Shown: positions 1 through 8,161, counted from the stretch's first letter. The stretch: DNA of 20,942 nucleotides from Verrucomicrobiota bacterium (GCA_003219225.1 QHPZ01000192.1:1-20942); one strand, 5' to 3'. Notes: generated from the letters alone by a model not told the origin. Numbers and translations are program-made.

Positions 1-858
1 GTAAACGAAAAGATTGCTGAGAACGCGCCGGTTTCGTGGACGGAGATTCCTTATTCGGAAGCGAAGCAGCGCAAAAACATCATTCAGTTCTTTGGCGAGA
101 AATACGGCGATCGCGTGCGTGTTCTCCAGATCGGCGGCGAGCCGAAGGCGCTGAACGGTTACTCGATGGAATTGTGCGGCGGCACCCACGTAAGATCGAC
201 AAGTGAGATTCGACCGTTCCGGATCGTGAGAGAAGAAGCGATCGCGGCGGGGATCCGGCGTATCGAAGCGGTGGCCGGCGACGCGGCGCGCGCCTGGGCA
301 CAAGAAGAGGCGCGACGGCAACAGGAAAAATTCGAAACGTTATCACGGAAAAAACCTGAGTTGGCGCTGCTTCCAGTTTTCACCGACACGGTGCAAACCG
401 ACGAAATGTTGAAACAGATCGACGCGCGCGCCACGCAACTCGAAAAATTAGACGCCGATGTGCGCGAGTGGGAAAAGAAAACTGCCAAGGCCGCCGAGGT
501 CGACTTACAGAGTCGCGCCGCGGCGATCGCGAAGGAGCTTGCCGCATCAGCGGAGAAAGTCTGTGTCGCAAAAGTTCCCGATGCCGACGCGAAACTGCTC
601 CAGGCAGTGGCTGACGCGCTGAAGCGATACTTCCATGGCCCGATCGTTCTTGCAGGTGGTCGCGACAACTCCGTCGCGTTGGTCGCCGTTATCCCAAAAG
701 AGCTGACCTCAAAATATCAGGCGAATAAGATCATTCAGGCGATCGCGCCGATCGTCAGCGGCAAAGGCGGCGGGCGTCCCGAAAACGCGCAAGGAGGCGG
801 CACCGACCCGAGCAAGATCGACAAGACGTTGGAGAAGGCGAAGGAGCTCCTGCGCTGA
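1..858 (+). CDS. alaS: Alanine--tRNA ligase, C-terminal part (5' end outside window)
   Basis: The reading frame is open from the first base and ends with TGA at 856-858, giving 285 residues of the C-terminal part of alanyl-tRNA synthetase, which charges tRNA-Ala in the cytoplasm. Residues 59-63 read CGGTH, the hallmark Cys/His zinc-binding motif of the AlaX/ThrRS second-additional (editing) domain that hydrolyses Ser- and Gly-tRNA-Ala. The preceding segment (FGEKYGDRVRV, then NGYSMELCGGTHV) is typical of that domain. A helical charged linker follows at about residues 95-195, then a C-terminal DHHA1/C-Ala domain with the glycine-rich GKGGGRPENAQGGG motif near the end. The catalytic and anticodon-independent recognition domains lie upstream of the window. 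The stop sits only 2 bases from the probable ancestral stop of the convergent TolB-like gene. Confidence 0.97.
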   Translation, partial: VNEKIAENAPVSWTEIPYSEAKQRKNIIQFFGEKYGDRVRVLQIGGEPKALNGYSMELCGGTHVRSTSEIRPFRIVREEAIAAGIRRIEAVAGDAARAWAQEEARRQQEKFETLSRKKPELALLPVFTDTVQTDEMLKQIDARATQLEKLDADVREWEKKTAKAAEVDLQSRAAAIAKELAASAEKVCVAKVPDADAKLLQAVADALKRYFHGPIVLAGGRDNSVALVAVIPKELTSKYQANKIIQAIAPIVSGKGGGRPENAQGGGTDPSKIDKTLEKAKELLR

Positions 859-1731
859 AACTAGCGCGCGCTGACGCTGACAAAGCGCGCATTGTTGATT
901 TTTTCCGTCAAGCGACATCTGAAAAATCGAGGCGAATTTTTCGCCGACCGGTTGGCTCAGGAACAACACGGTTTGATTGTCGATCCAGCAGCCGTCCCAG
1001 CCGAAGAGGGTGGGCGGGGTGATGCGCCGCGGTTTTTGTGTCGCGATTTCGAGCGTCCAAAGCGCGGGGGGCGGCCCATCCCAATCTGGTCGATTATGTT
1101 CCTCGCCCATATCGACCGACACCAGCAGCTTCCTGCCGTCGGGCGAAAGCACGATTCGACCGTCGGCGCTCATGCTCCCGTTCGGAATCACTTTCTCGAC
1201 ATTCCAAGTGCTGAGAATTTGGCCGTCGAGACTGACTTGATGAATGTTAGTGATGTCGTGGCAAAAAAGTGAAGCTTCGTCGCGCGCCCATGAGGGCGAA
1301 TAAAATGCTCCGGACCCGACGGCGCTTTTCACAATGCTAAAATCGCTTCCATCGGGCGCGACCGTAGCTAGCTGCCAGACATTCTGGCGTACAAGGAGGG
1401 CGAGCCGTTTTCCATCCGGCGACCAGACCGGGTAATAGGCATTGTCACTTGGCAGATCGTTCAGCACGCTGGTTTTGCCATCGCTCAGTTGAACGATTGC
1501 AATGCGCCGGATGGAAGTTGTCTCCGATGGTTCGACTGCAACAAAGGCCACAGAAGCGCCGTCGGGTGAGATCGCGGGAAAAATTCCATTCGCGATTTTC
1601 CTCTCGTTCGTCCCGTCCAGGTTGGCGACCCAGATGCCGTTGTCGCGCTCAAACGCGAACTGCCGTTGAGCGGCGGTGGCCAGTCCGGCGCTGGCAAAGC
1701 AAAGCAACCAGAGCAAGCGGCTGACTTTCAT
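709..1731 (-). CDS. Secreted TolB-like (PD40) beta-propeller protein, 3' end probably frameshifted
   Basis: The start chosen is ATG at 1731 because it gives a clean signal peptide (MKVSRLLWLLCFASAGLATAA) and lies 22 bases after the upstream gene's stop. An in-frame start at 1788 would overlap that gene. The mature part contains repeated PD40/WD40-like blades (AISPDGASVAF, PVWSPDGKRLALL, PSWARDEASLF, VLSPDGRKLLVSV), as in TolB and related periplasmic propellers. No catalytic domain is visible, so a protein-protein or envelope role is only an inference. As read, the frame runs on to 709, 150 bases into antisense alaS, with a basic, unpropeller-like tail. Removing one T from the T6 run at 899-904 instead gives ...SLDGKINNARFVSVSAR and a stop at 861-863, just outside alaS. 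The ancestral gene was therefore probably 861-1731. Confidence 0.8.
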   Translation of the reverse strand: MKVSRLLWLLCFASAGLATAAQRQFAFERDNGIWVANLDGTNERKIANGIFPAISPDGASVAFVAVEPSETTSIRRIAIVQLSDGKTSVLNDLPSDNAYYPVWSPDGKRLALLVRQNVWQLATVAPDGSDFSIVKSAVGSGAFYSPSWARDEASLFCHDITNIHQVSLDGQILSTWNVEKVIPNGSMSADGRIVLSPDGRKLLVSVDMGEEHNRPDWDGPPPALWTLEIATQKPRRITPPTLFGWDGCWIDNQTVLFLSQPVGEKFASIFQMSLDGKNQQCALCQRQRALVSAQELLRLLQRLVDLARVGAASLRVFGTPAAFAADDRRDRLNDLIRLIF

Positions 1732-1753
1732 CGTCCGCACTTTGCGCTGCTCT

Positions 1754-2941
1754 TCACGGTAACGCCAGCGTGGCCAGAAAAGTGACAAACAGCGCGATGG
1801 AGAGCACCATCAGATAAGCGACGCCGCCGAAGCAAAACTTGATCACACTGATCAACCAGCCCTGCCGGTAAACCCGCCGGATCGACAGAAAAATCTGGAG
1901 GACAAACCAGATCCAGAGCAGGGCGATTGCCCAATTTGCGATCGCGCCTGGCGCGACGCGATTGAGCCCGATCGTCGCGAGCACGATCAACATGATTCCG
2001 AGGTAGGCAAACGCGTGGACGTGCAGTGCGTAGATCAGGTGATCGATGTAGAAGATTCGCCGGCGCAGATAGAGAATTTTCAGGACGAGGGCAAAGAGCG
2101 GAACACAGCAGAGCATCATGTAAGGCAGATTCGTGAAAAGCGTGGTCTTCGCGCGTTTTTCGAACCATTGCCCGAGTTCATGCGGCTGATCATTTTTATC
2201 GGAGGTAAACACGACCGGCTTTTCAGCTGCCTTTTGGAGCGATTGATCGAGTTTTGCCCGCGCTTCCGGCGGCAAATCCTTCATCGCATCTTCCAATTTT
2301 CCGCGCGCGACCCGCGTCACATCGCCATGCTCAAGCTGTTCCTTAATAGCGTCGCGTGCTTCTTCGGGAAGGTTCGCATTCTTTAGTCGCTCTTCCAAGG
2401 CGGCCCGTTTTTCCGGCGGCATTGTTTTTCCGAGAGCCTCCTCAACCTTGGCGCGAATTTCGGGCGCGACGTTCTCCCGCTCCAACTCCGCGCGAATCTC
2501 GGCGCGATTTTCCGGGGAAAGATTAATCGGCTCAAAGCGAAGCGATTTGACGCTGTAATTCACGGCGAAGAAAAACACTATGCTGGTGAGCAGGTAGAGG
2601 CGCAGCGGGTTGACGTGGCGCACGCGTTTGCCGGTAACGTATTCATTGGTGAGCTGCCACGGTTTCGCGATGAGCAAAGCGATCGTGGCGAAAAATCTCG
2701 AGTCCCAGTTCAGGAACGAATCGAGAACATCGACAATCACGTGGCGAAAAGAGCGCCGATAATCGATCGCCGGCTGCCCGCACTGCGCGCAGTAATGTCC
2801 GGTCAACTCCGCGCCGCAATTTTCGCAGTGCGTCAGTGGCCGCTGTTCTTTCCACCGCCGCGCGAAGCGGCGTGTCGGCGGCTGTTCCAGCGCGGAGATA
2901 ATCGTGTCGCCGAGAATGATTTTTGCCGGTTCGTCGGCCAT
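1754..2941 (-). CDS. DUF3667-family zinc-ribbon membrane protein with internal helical repeats
   Basis: A 395-residue protein from ATG at 2941. A longer form from 3022 would overlap the upstream gene, and its extra N-terminus looks non-native. An N-terminal zinc ribbon has cysteines at 39, 42, 51 and 54 (CENCG...YCAQCGQ). It is followed by a segment with FRHVIVDVLDSFLNWDSRF, a GKRVRHVNPLRLYLLTSIVFF stretch and several transmembrane helices (about 112-131, 271-292, 300-325, 332-352 and 362-392). The CxxCG...YCxxCGQ plus GKRxxxVxPxRxY pattern is that of DUF3667 proteins, whose function is unknown to me. Between the first and second hydrophobic blocks lie six degenerate 16-17-residue repeats (residues 143-241). 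It is encoded between a small membrane protein and the TolB-like gene on the same strand, a likely operon. Confidence 0.82.
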   Translation of the reverse strand: MADEPAKIILGDTIISALEQPPTRRFARRWKEQRPLTHCENCGAELTGHYCAQCGQPAIDYRRSFRHVIVDVLDSFLNWDSRFFATIALLIAKPWQLTNEYVTGKRVRHVNPLRLYLLTSIVFFFAVNYSVKSLRFEPINLSPENRAEIRAELERENVAPEIRAKVEEALGKTMPPEKRAALEERLKNANLPEEARDAIKEQLEHGDVTRVARGKLEDAMKDLPPEARAKLDQSLQKAAEKPVVFTSDKNDQPHELGQWFEKRAKTTLFTNLPYMMLCCVPLFALVLKILYLRRRIFYIDHLIYALHVHAFAYLGIMLIVLATIGLNRVAPGAIANWAIALLWIWFVLQIFLSIRRVYRQGWLISVIKFCFGGVAYLMVLSIALFVTFLATLALP

Positions 2942-2975
2942 GACGGCCGAACTTACGAAATGGCGCTCAACGCGT

Positions 2976-3185
2976 CTATCGCAGAAAGAACAAGCCGGCT
3001 GTCCCGAGCGCACCGATTGCAATCATCATCACGTCGTCGCTGATGAAGTAGGGATAAATCATCAAAGCGAGGCCGAGAAGCATCGGCTTCCAAAGATTCA
3101 TTCGCTTTCCGTAGATGAAGGCGACGAAGCCGATCGAGCCGAAAACAAGACCGCCCATCAGGTTTGCCGCGCTGAGATTGAACAC
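2976..3185 (-). CDS. Small hydrophobic membrane protein, 69 aa
   Basis: A 69-residue protein with two to three predicted transmembrane stretches (about residues 9-25, 32-47 and 51-67), separated by a short KRMNLWKP cytoplasmic-type loop and an acidic SDD turn. Its amino-acid composition and hydrophobicity pattern are clearly protein-like. I have an impression that similar short proteins are annotated as amino-acid transport protein or hypothetical protein, but nothing in the sequence proves transport. It starts the minus-strand cluster with the DUF3667 gene (34 bases downstream) and the TolB-like gene, and is divergent from the APC permease at 3351. Confidence 0.7.
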   Translation of the reverse strand: MFNLSAANLMGGLVFGSIGFVAFIYGKRMNLWKPMLLGLALMIYPYFISDDVMMIAIGALGTAGLFFLR

Positions 3186-3200
3186 GTCGATCTTGTGTAG

Positions 3201-3332
3201 CTAGAGCTGCGCCAACATTGTGGCCATGCGCCGGTGGCGCGTCTGGTTAAACAGCGCATAGCGCCCGTATAGCGCCGCGACGAGATCGAGATCGCAAAGT
3301 TCTGGTTGACCGCCAGTCCCGTGCGGTGACAC
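3201..3332 (-). CDS. Possible 43-aa small ORF with GTG start, unrecognised
   Basis: This minus-strand frame runs from GTG (3330-3332) to TAG (3201-3203), ending 15 bases before the 69-aa membrane protein starts. Its translation includes CDLDLVAALYGRY and ALFNQTRHRR, which looks more like a soluble helical protein than random translation. Two stop codons (TAG TGA) lie just upstream, so it cannot be extended. It could be a genuine small protein, the decayed C-terminus of an older gene, or chance. No convincing Shine-Dalgarno is present. Otherwise the 165-base divergent gap 3186-3350 shows nothing recognisable. Confidence 0.25.
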   Translation of the reverse strand: MSPHGTGGQPELCDLDLVAALYGRYALFNQTRHRRMATMLAQL

Positions 3333-3350
3333 GATTCCGGAAAATCACTA

Positions 3351-4859
3351 ATGGCGTCTCACCTTTTCCGGAAGAAAAGCCCCGATCATTTAATCGCCGA
3401 AGCGGCCGCGCCGGATCGGCAAATGAAGCGCGCGTTGGGCCCATTCGCGCTCACTTGCATCGGCATTGGCGCGATCATTGGGACTGGAATTTTCGCGCTG
3501 GCCGGAACGGCGGCGGCTGGTGAGCAACTGGCCGCTTCGATCTGGAAGACGCCGATCCTCAATTTCATCCAATCATGGATGAGCCACGCGCCGCTGGTCT
3601 TCGGCCGGCCCGGTGCCGGCCCGGCGGTGATGGTTTCGTTTGTGGTCGCCGGCGTCGCCTGCGGCTTCGCCGCTCTTTGTTACGCCGAGCTGGCGTCGAT
3701 GATTCCGGTTTCGGGTTCGGCTTACACTTATTCTTACGCGACGCTTGGTGAACTCATTGCCTGGATTATCGGCTGGGATCTCATTCTCGAATACGCCGTC
3801 GGCAACATGGCGGTCGCGGTGGGTTGGTCGGGTTATTTCGTCCGGCTTTTCGGCAGTTTGTTTGGACTAAAATTTCCAGTCTGGCTGGTGAACGATTACG
3901 ACACGGCCAAGGGCATCGTCGCTCAAGGCGGCGAAACGCTGACGAATTATTCCTCGGCAACGATTCCAACCCTCGGCGGCTATCCCATCGCGTTCAATCT
4001 GCCCGCGGTGCTCATCGTCGCGGCGGTCACGATTCTTTTGATTTATGGAATTCGCGAGAGCGCGCGCACCAACAACGTGATTGTGATTACCAAACTGGCC
4101 GTGGTCGTATTCGTGATCGCGTTTGGCGCGTTCATGATTCATCCGACCAACTGGCATCCGTTTGTTCCAACCGGGATCGGCGGAGTCATGAGCGGCGCTG
4201 CCATCGTCTTCTTCGCGTTCATCGGATTCGACGCTGTTTCGACAACGGCGGAGGAAACAAAAAATCCGCAGCGTGATATGCCGATCGGCATCATTGCCAG
4301 TCTGATCATTTGCACGGTGCTTTACGTTTTGATGGCGGCGGTGATCACCGGCGCGCGAAAGTACACAACTTATTTTGGAGACCCGGCGGCGGTGGCGACC
4401 GCGTTTGCCGGTTATCCCTGGGCGCAAGCATTGATCAGCGCGGGCGCGCTTGCCGGGATCACGTCAGTGCTTCTCGTGTTTCAACTCGGCCAGCCCCGCA
4501 TTTTCATGGCGATGGCGCGCGACGGTTTGCTGCCCCAGTATTTCGCGAAAATTCATCCGCGCTTCCGCACCCCGCACATCACCACCATCTGGACGGGAAT
4601 CTTTGTTGGTGGCGTTGCCGCGGTCGTCGACATCGGATCGCTCGCCGACCTGACCAACATCGGGACGCTCTTCGCGGGCGTAGTCTTCTGCTTCGTGTTG
4701 ATGCTGAGCCTGCCGCTCGAAACGTGGATCCGCTTCTTCGTCTGGCTCGGAATCGGTCTGACGATTTATTTCCTCTACAGCGTGCGCCACAGCAAACTAC
4801 GCGGTGGCGTCGACACCGGCATCACCGAAGATCAGCCGCCGCCAATCGTTAAGACATAA
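3351..4859 (+). CDS. APC-superfamily amino-acid permease (CAT/YhdG-like)
   Basis: A 502-residue integral membrane protein of the amino acid-polyamine-organocation (APC) superfamily, closest in style to cationic amino-acid transporters. The first transmembrane helix carries the substrate-binding GIGAIIGTGIF motif (about residues 38-48). YAELASMIPVSGSAYTYSY (111-129) is the conserved TM3 signature. GFDAVSTTAEETKNPQRDMP near residue 290-310 is the diagnostic TM6 and loop motif, and QLGQPRIFMAMARDGLLP is the conserved loop after TM8. The loop between TM1 and TM2 (about residues 55-90) is longer than in compact members. The substrate cannot be told from the sequence. It starts with ATG at 3351, and its stop at 4857-4859 is 34 bases before the glycosyltransferase start. 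Confidence 0.93.
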   Translation: MASHLFRKKSPDHLIAEAAAPDRQMKRALGPFALTCIGIGAIIGTGIFALAGTAAAGEQLAASIWKTPILNFIQSWMSHAPLVFGRPGAGPAVMVSFVVAGVACGFAALCYAELASMIPVSGSAYTYSYATLGELIAWIIGWDLILEYAVGNMAVAVGWSGYFVRLFGSLFGLKFPVWLVNDYDTAKGIVAQGGETLTNYSSATIPTLGGYPIAFNLPAVLIVAAVTILLIYGIRESARTNNVIVITKLAVVVFVIAFGAFMIHPTNWHPFVPTGIGGVMSGAAIVFFAFIGFDAVSTTAEETKNPQRDMPIGIIASLIICTVLYVLMAAVITGARKYTTYFGDPAAVATAFAGYPWAQALISAGALAGITSVLLVFQLGQPRIFMAMARDGLLPQYFAKIHPRFRTPHITTIWTGIFVGGVAAVVDIGSLADLTNIGTLFAGVVFCFVLMLSLPLETWIRFFVWLGIGLTIYFLYSVRHSKLRGGVDTGITEDQPPPIVKT

Positions 4860-4893
4860 GGGCTGCGTTTGCTCTCACGGGCGCTTTTGTCCG

Positions 4894-6027
4894 ATGATTT
4901 TCGCCTGGCTGAACAAGCGCGCGTGGAAGCATCCGGGGCCGATCGTGAACATGGCCGTGCAGAACGCACACGCGCTCGCGAGCCTCGGCCATGAAACGCA
5001 TTTGTTCCTGAGCGCCAGCGACGTCGGCTCGACTGTAGAAGAAGATCTGCGCGACTTTTATGGCCTCGATCCGGTGAAGACTTTGCACATTCACCGCTTC
5101 GAACGCTGGAAAATCGTCCGATCGAAACTTGCGCTCGCAGTTTTTCTCCGTGCCTACCGCGCGATTCAACAGTTGGCGCGCCGCGATGAAGTTGCGGTCG
5201 TGACGCACGACGCGACGTTTCTGCCGCTGTTGGCTTTGCTAAAGCGTCGACTACCGGTCAAAGGCTTTTACGAAGCGCACGATTTCTATCCCGCACATTT
5301 TTGGCGAACTGATCGCGTCAAAGTTAGTTATCGGCGGCAAGGCTGGCTGGAGCGCAAATTCCTTCCAAAAATTGGCGGCGTCATTTGTCTGACGCGGGCG
5401 CAGCAGGACCTACCGCTCGGCACGACATTATTTCCCGAAACTGACCCGGAAGAACGCCGGAAGCAGCGGACCTTGGTTTACACCGGGCGGCTTACTTCAG
5501 AAAAGGGGGCCAAGGTCCTCTTCAAAGCGGTTCCGAAACTGGCGGAGAACAACATCCGAGTGTCGTTCTTTGGCGGGTGGGAATCCCAGATCGCGACCGC
5601 GCGCGCGCGGCTGCAAAAGCGTGGCTTGGAAAAATGGGTGGATTTCATCGAGTTTCGTCCGTCCGCAGAATTTCATCGCGCTTTGCAAAGGACCGGCAGC
5701 ATCGGCGTCGCACTGCTGCAGGACAACTTTTACAACCGGTATCTCACCTGTCCGGTGAAGGCGCTCGATTACCTTTCACACGCTTTGCCAATCATCGGCA
5801 GCGACCTGCCGTCCGTGCATGAGGTCGCCGGAGAAGCCGGCGCTTACCTGGCACCCGATGATACTGCGGGACTGGTGCAAACCGCGACAGCGCTGCTCGA
5901 CGACCCGGAAAATTATCGCCGTGCGACAGAGCGCTCGCGTGATCGCGCGAGGCAGTTGCAATGGCGCAACCGCGCTGCGCAGATCGCCGAATTCGTCGGC
6001 GCGCGCGTAGCAGCAAATTCGGCCTAG
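4894..6027 (+). CDS. GT4-type glycosyltransferase (GT-B fold)
   Basis: A 377-residue cytoplasmic glycosyltransferase starting at ATG 4894; an upstream in-frame ATG at 4804 would overlap the permease gene. The N-terminal Rossmann half has GPIVNMAVQNAHALASLGHETHLF, typical of GT-B acceptor domains. The C-terminal half is a group-1 glycosyltransferase domain with YTGRLTSEKG (residues 196-205), a VSFFGG strand, and ALPIIGSDLPSVHEV (residue 309 is the His) before GAYLAPDD. The usual second Glu of the EX7E donor motif appears as Asp in KALDYL, a known variation. The sugar and acceptor are unknown; a role in surface polysaccharide or glycolipid assembly is only an inference. It ends in a CTAG shared with the stop of the convergent DUF5069 gene. 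Confidence 0.9.
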   Translation: MIFAWLNKRAWKHPGPIVNMAVQNAHALASLGHETHLFLSASDVGSTVEEDLRDFYGLDPVKTLHIHRFERWKIVRSKLALAVFLRAYRAIQQLARRDEVAVVTHDATFLPLLALLKRRLPVKGFYEAHDFYPAHFWRTDRVKVSYRRQGWLERKFLPKIGGVICLTRAQQDLPLGTTLFPETDPEERRKQRTLVYTGRLTSEKGAKVLFKAVPKLAENNIRVSFFGGWESQIATARARLQKRGLEKWVDFIEFRPSAEFHRALQRTGSIGVALLQDNFYNRYLTCPVKALDYLSHALPIIGSDLPSVHEVAGEAGAYLAPDDTAGLVQTATALLDDPENYRRATERSRDRARQLQWRNRAAQIAEFVGARVAANSA

Positions 6028-6479
6028 GCCGCTTTTTGGGCGTGGCTGGCTTTATCGTCCGCTTCGAGCCAATCGAACGTGGGCGTCTTCGCCGGATCGA
6101 GTCCGAGCTTCTGACATTCTTCGGCGAAATACTCGCGCTTCTCCGGATCGTTGTAGAGACTGGCGGCTTCCACTTCGTCGCCCCAGCGTTTGATTTCCTC
6201 CGGCGTTTTCTTTTCGCCGTTTGCGTCGAGCCATTCCGCCATCTGCTGGTCGCTTGCGCCGTTCTCGATCTGCGCTTTGAAATCGGCGCCTTTTACTCCT
6301 TTGAATCCGAAGAGCGTGTTGTCGAGCGGACAATCGAAATGGTATTCGCCAATATTGCCTGCCACGAGCGCGCGGCACTTGTCGATCGTGCGCCCGAGAA
6401 TGGCGTAACCGCCAACCCGGATCCGCGGACTGCGTGGCGCCTCCTTGGTTAGATCTTTACCTGTGACAAGCTTGTGCAT
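6024..6479 (-). CDS. DUF5069-family protein, 151 aa
   Basis: A 151-residue soluble protein from ATG 6479. The opening DLTKEAPRSPRIRVGGYAILGRTIDKCRA, the following GEYHFDCPLDNTLFGFKGV, and a C-terminal part with KRWGDEVEAASLYNDPEKREYFAEEC match my memory of DUF5069 proteins, which are common in Verrucomicrobiota and related bacteria. The biochemical role is unknown. There is no signal peptide or membrane segment. Its stop codon overlaps the stop of the convergent glycosyltransferase, and it is divergent from the PA2169-like gene. Confidence 0.88.
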   Translation of the reverse strand: MHKLVTGKDLTKEAPRSPRIRVGGYAILGRTIDKCRALVAGNIGEYHFDCPLDNTLFGFKGVKGADFKAQIENGASDQQMAEWLDANGEKKTPEEIKRWGDEVEAASLYNDPEKREYFAEECQKLGLDPAKTPTFDWLEADDKASHAQKAA

Positions 6480-6566
6480 GTTTCAAGCTACGGCCAAACG
6501 TGGCGCTCGCAACCGCCCGAAAAATCGGCAAACGCGAAGGCCGTCCGCCATGCGAAACGATTTTAT

Positions 6567-7022
6567 ATGGCACAACAAAAAGAAATCATCTCGACGATCA
6601 ACAGTTTGATTGAAACGCTCAAAGACGGTCAGGAGGGGTTCAAACAGGCCGCCGACGGCGTCGAAGACCCCAATCTCAAGTCGCTCTTCCGCGAGTATTC
6701 GCAGCAGCGTTCCCGTTTTGCCGCCGAGCTCCAGAGCCAGGCGCGCAGCCTTGGTGAAACCGAGCCGGAAAAAAGCAGCAGCGCCGCCGGCGCAATGCAC
6801 CGGGCGTGGATCAACATCAAATCCGCTGTCACCAGCGGCGATGATCGCGCCATTCTCAACGAGTGCGAGCGCGGCGAAGATTCCGCGGTCGAAGAATTCC
6901 GCAAAGCGATGGAGGACAATCTCACTTCGCCGTTGCGCGAGATCGTCTCGCGTCAGTACGATGAAGTGAAGAGCGGGCATGATCGCATCAAGAGCCTGCG
7001 CGACACCGCAAAGAAGAGCTAA
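6567..7022 (+). CDS. PA2169/DUF2383-family four-helix-bundle protein
   Basis: A 151-residue, largely helical, charged protein. The start ATG at 6567 (MAQQKEIISTINSL) is chosen because family members begin at this helix; the upstream in-frame ATG at 6474 would overlap the divergent gene and adds a low-quality extension. The pattern STINSLIETLKDGQEGFKQAADG, then YSQQRSRFAAELQ, AAGAMHRAWINIKSA and YDEVKSGHDRIKSLRD, is that of the PA2169/DUF2383 ferritin-like helical bundle, often linked to stress conditions. The function is not established. The 87-base gap 6480-6566 must carry both divergent promoters; I could not identify convincing -35/-10 boxes. Confidence 0.87.
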   Translation: MAQQKEIISTINSLIETLKDGQEGFKQAADGVEDPNLKSLFREYSQQRSRFAAELQSQARSLGETEPEKSSSAAGAMHRAWINIKSAVTSGDDRAILNECERGEDSAVEEFRKAMEDNLTSPLREIVSRQYDEVKSGHDRIKSLRDTAKKS

Positions 7023-7040
7023 TCGAGGGCAAGATCGACA

Positions 7041-7070
7041 ACTGGTAGGGCGCGACCGCCGGGCGCGCCG
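7041..7070. repeat. Short palindromic hairpin element (GTAGGGCGCG type)
   Basis: Downstream of the PA2169-like gene, ggcgcg at 7049-7054 pairs with cgcgcc at 7064-7069 around a 9-base loop, next to a ctggtaggg flank. The GGTAGGG edge matches the edge of the element at 19605-19658, so it probably belongs to the same dispersed family. It could also act as a weak terminator, but no T-run follows. Confidence 0.45.
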
Positions 7071-7087
7071 TGGTATTCTTGCGCTCG

Positions 7088-8161
7088 ATGAAATATGTCC
7101 GGTTTTCGTGTTTGCTGGCGTTCCTCTGCAGCGCGCAGCTCGATGCCGCTGAGCTGATCGCCCCGGCCCCGCTAGGAAAGCTGTATCACGGCTTTTATTG
7201 GGGCGGCACCGGCACGGAAACGCACGATCCGACCGAACACGATGTCACGCCCGAAGATGTCGCGGGCTACGAGGAGGCGGTCGGCAAGCACACCGCCTGG
7301 GTTTACTTTTCGAATAATTGGTTTGAATCGAGAAAATTTCCGGCGGCGATGTGTGGCTGGATTCGGGACCTCGGCAAAATTCCATACCTGCGGCTGATGC
7401 TCCGCTCGGACGTCGACCAAAAGCACCGCGAGAAAACTTTCAGCCTGCAAAAAATTCTTGCCGGTCAGTTCGATGTCGATCTTCGGGCCTGGGCGCGCGA
7501 CGCGAAAAGTTTCGGCTCGCCCATTTTGATCGAGTGGGGGACGGAACCGAACGGCGATTGGTTTGGTTGGAGCGGCAAGTACAACGGCGGCGCGGTGGAA
7601 GGGCCAGAGTGCTACGTCGCCGCTTACCGGCACATTGCCGACCTAATGCGCAGCGAAGGCGCGGACAATCTCCAGTGGGTCTGGCACGTCAACTGGCTCG
7701 ACCAGCCGGAGCGCAAATGGAACCGCTTCGAAAATTATTTTCCCGGCGAGAATTATTGCCAGTGGGTCGCGCTCAGCGCTTACGGGCCGATTACGCCGAC
7801 GACGCGCGACGGCACCGAGAGTCTTCGGTTCAAATTGCGTAACGCCTATCCGCGCCTGACGAGGATCGCGCCGACTAAGCCGGTGATCCTCGCCGAGTTC
7901 GGCTGCGATCTGCACAATCGTCATGTCGACGTCGTCCAATGGACGCGCGCGGTCCTGGAAGATCTGTTCTCAAATCGCTGGCCCGCGATCATTGGCTTTT
8001 GCTGGTGGAATGAAGGCTGGCAGAACGACAACCGCAAAAAGCACGACACCGACATGATCATCCTTCACGATGTCGATCTTACGCGCGTGTTTCGGGACGA
8101 GTTCGAGCACCATGCGGATAAAATTCAGGAAACACCAGTGCTAATGACGAAGCACGAATGA
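7088..8161 (+). CDS. Secreted GH26-like glycoside hydrolase (mannanase-type)
   Basis: A 357-residue protein from ATG 7088, chosen over GTG 7070 because it starts a signal peptide (MKYVRFSCLLAFLCSAQLDAA). The mature enzyme has a TIM-barrel pattern like clan GH-A/GH26. WGTEPNGDW holds the likely acid/base Glu (E153) on strand 4, HVNW lies in the middle, WVALSAYGP follows, and PVILAEFGCD carries the likely nucleophile Glu (E270). GFCWWNEGW completes the barrel. GH26 enzymes cleave beta-1,4-mannan or beta-1,3/1,4-glucan. Substrate choice here is an inference, and the role would be extracytoplasmic polysaccharide breakdown. The last six residues (LMTKHE) and the stop come from an intergenic repeat, so the native C-terminus may have been replaced. 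Confidence 0.8.
   Translation: MKYVRFSCLLAFLCSAQLDAAELIAPAPLGKLYHGFYWGGTGTETHDPTEHDVTPEDVAGYEEAVGKHTAWVYFSNNWFESRKFPAAMCGWIRDLGKIPYLRLMLRSDVDQKHREKTFSLQKILAGQFDVDLRAWARDAKSFGSPILIEWGTEPNGDWFGWSGKYNGGAVEGPECYVAAYRHIADLMRSEGADNLQWVWHVNWLDQPERKWNRFENYFPGENYCQWVALSAYGPITPTTRDGTESLRFKLRNAYPRLTRIAPTKPVILAEFGCDLHNRHVDVVQWTRAVLEDLFSNRWPAIIGFCWWNEGWQNDNRKKHDTDMIILHDVDLTRVFRDEFEHHADKIQETPVLMTKHE

Noticed and set aside
6480..6566. Sigma-70 promoter boxes in the divergent gap
   Set aside because: No -35/-10 pair with suitable spacing stood out from background, so no promoter is annotated.
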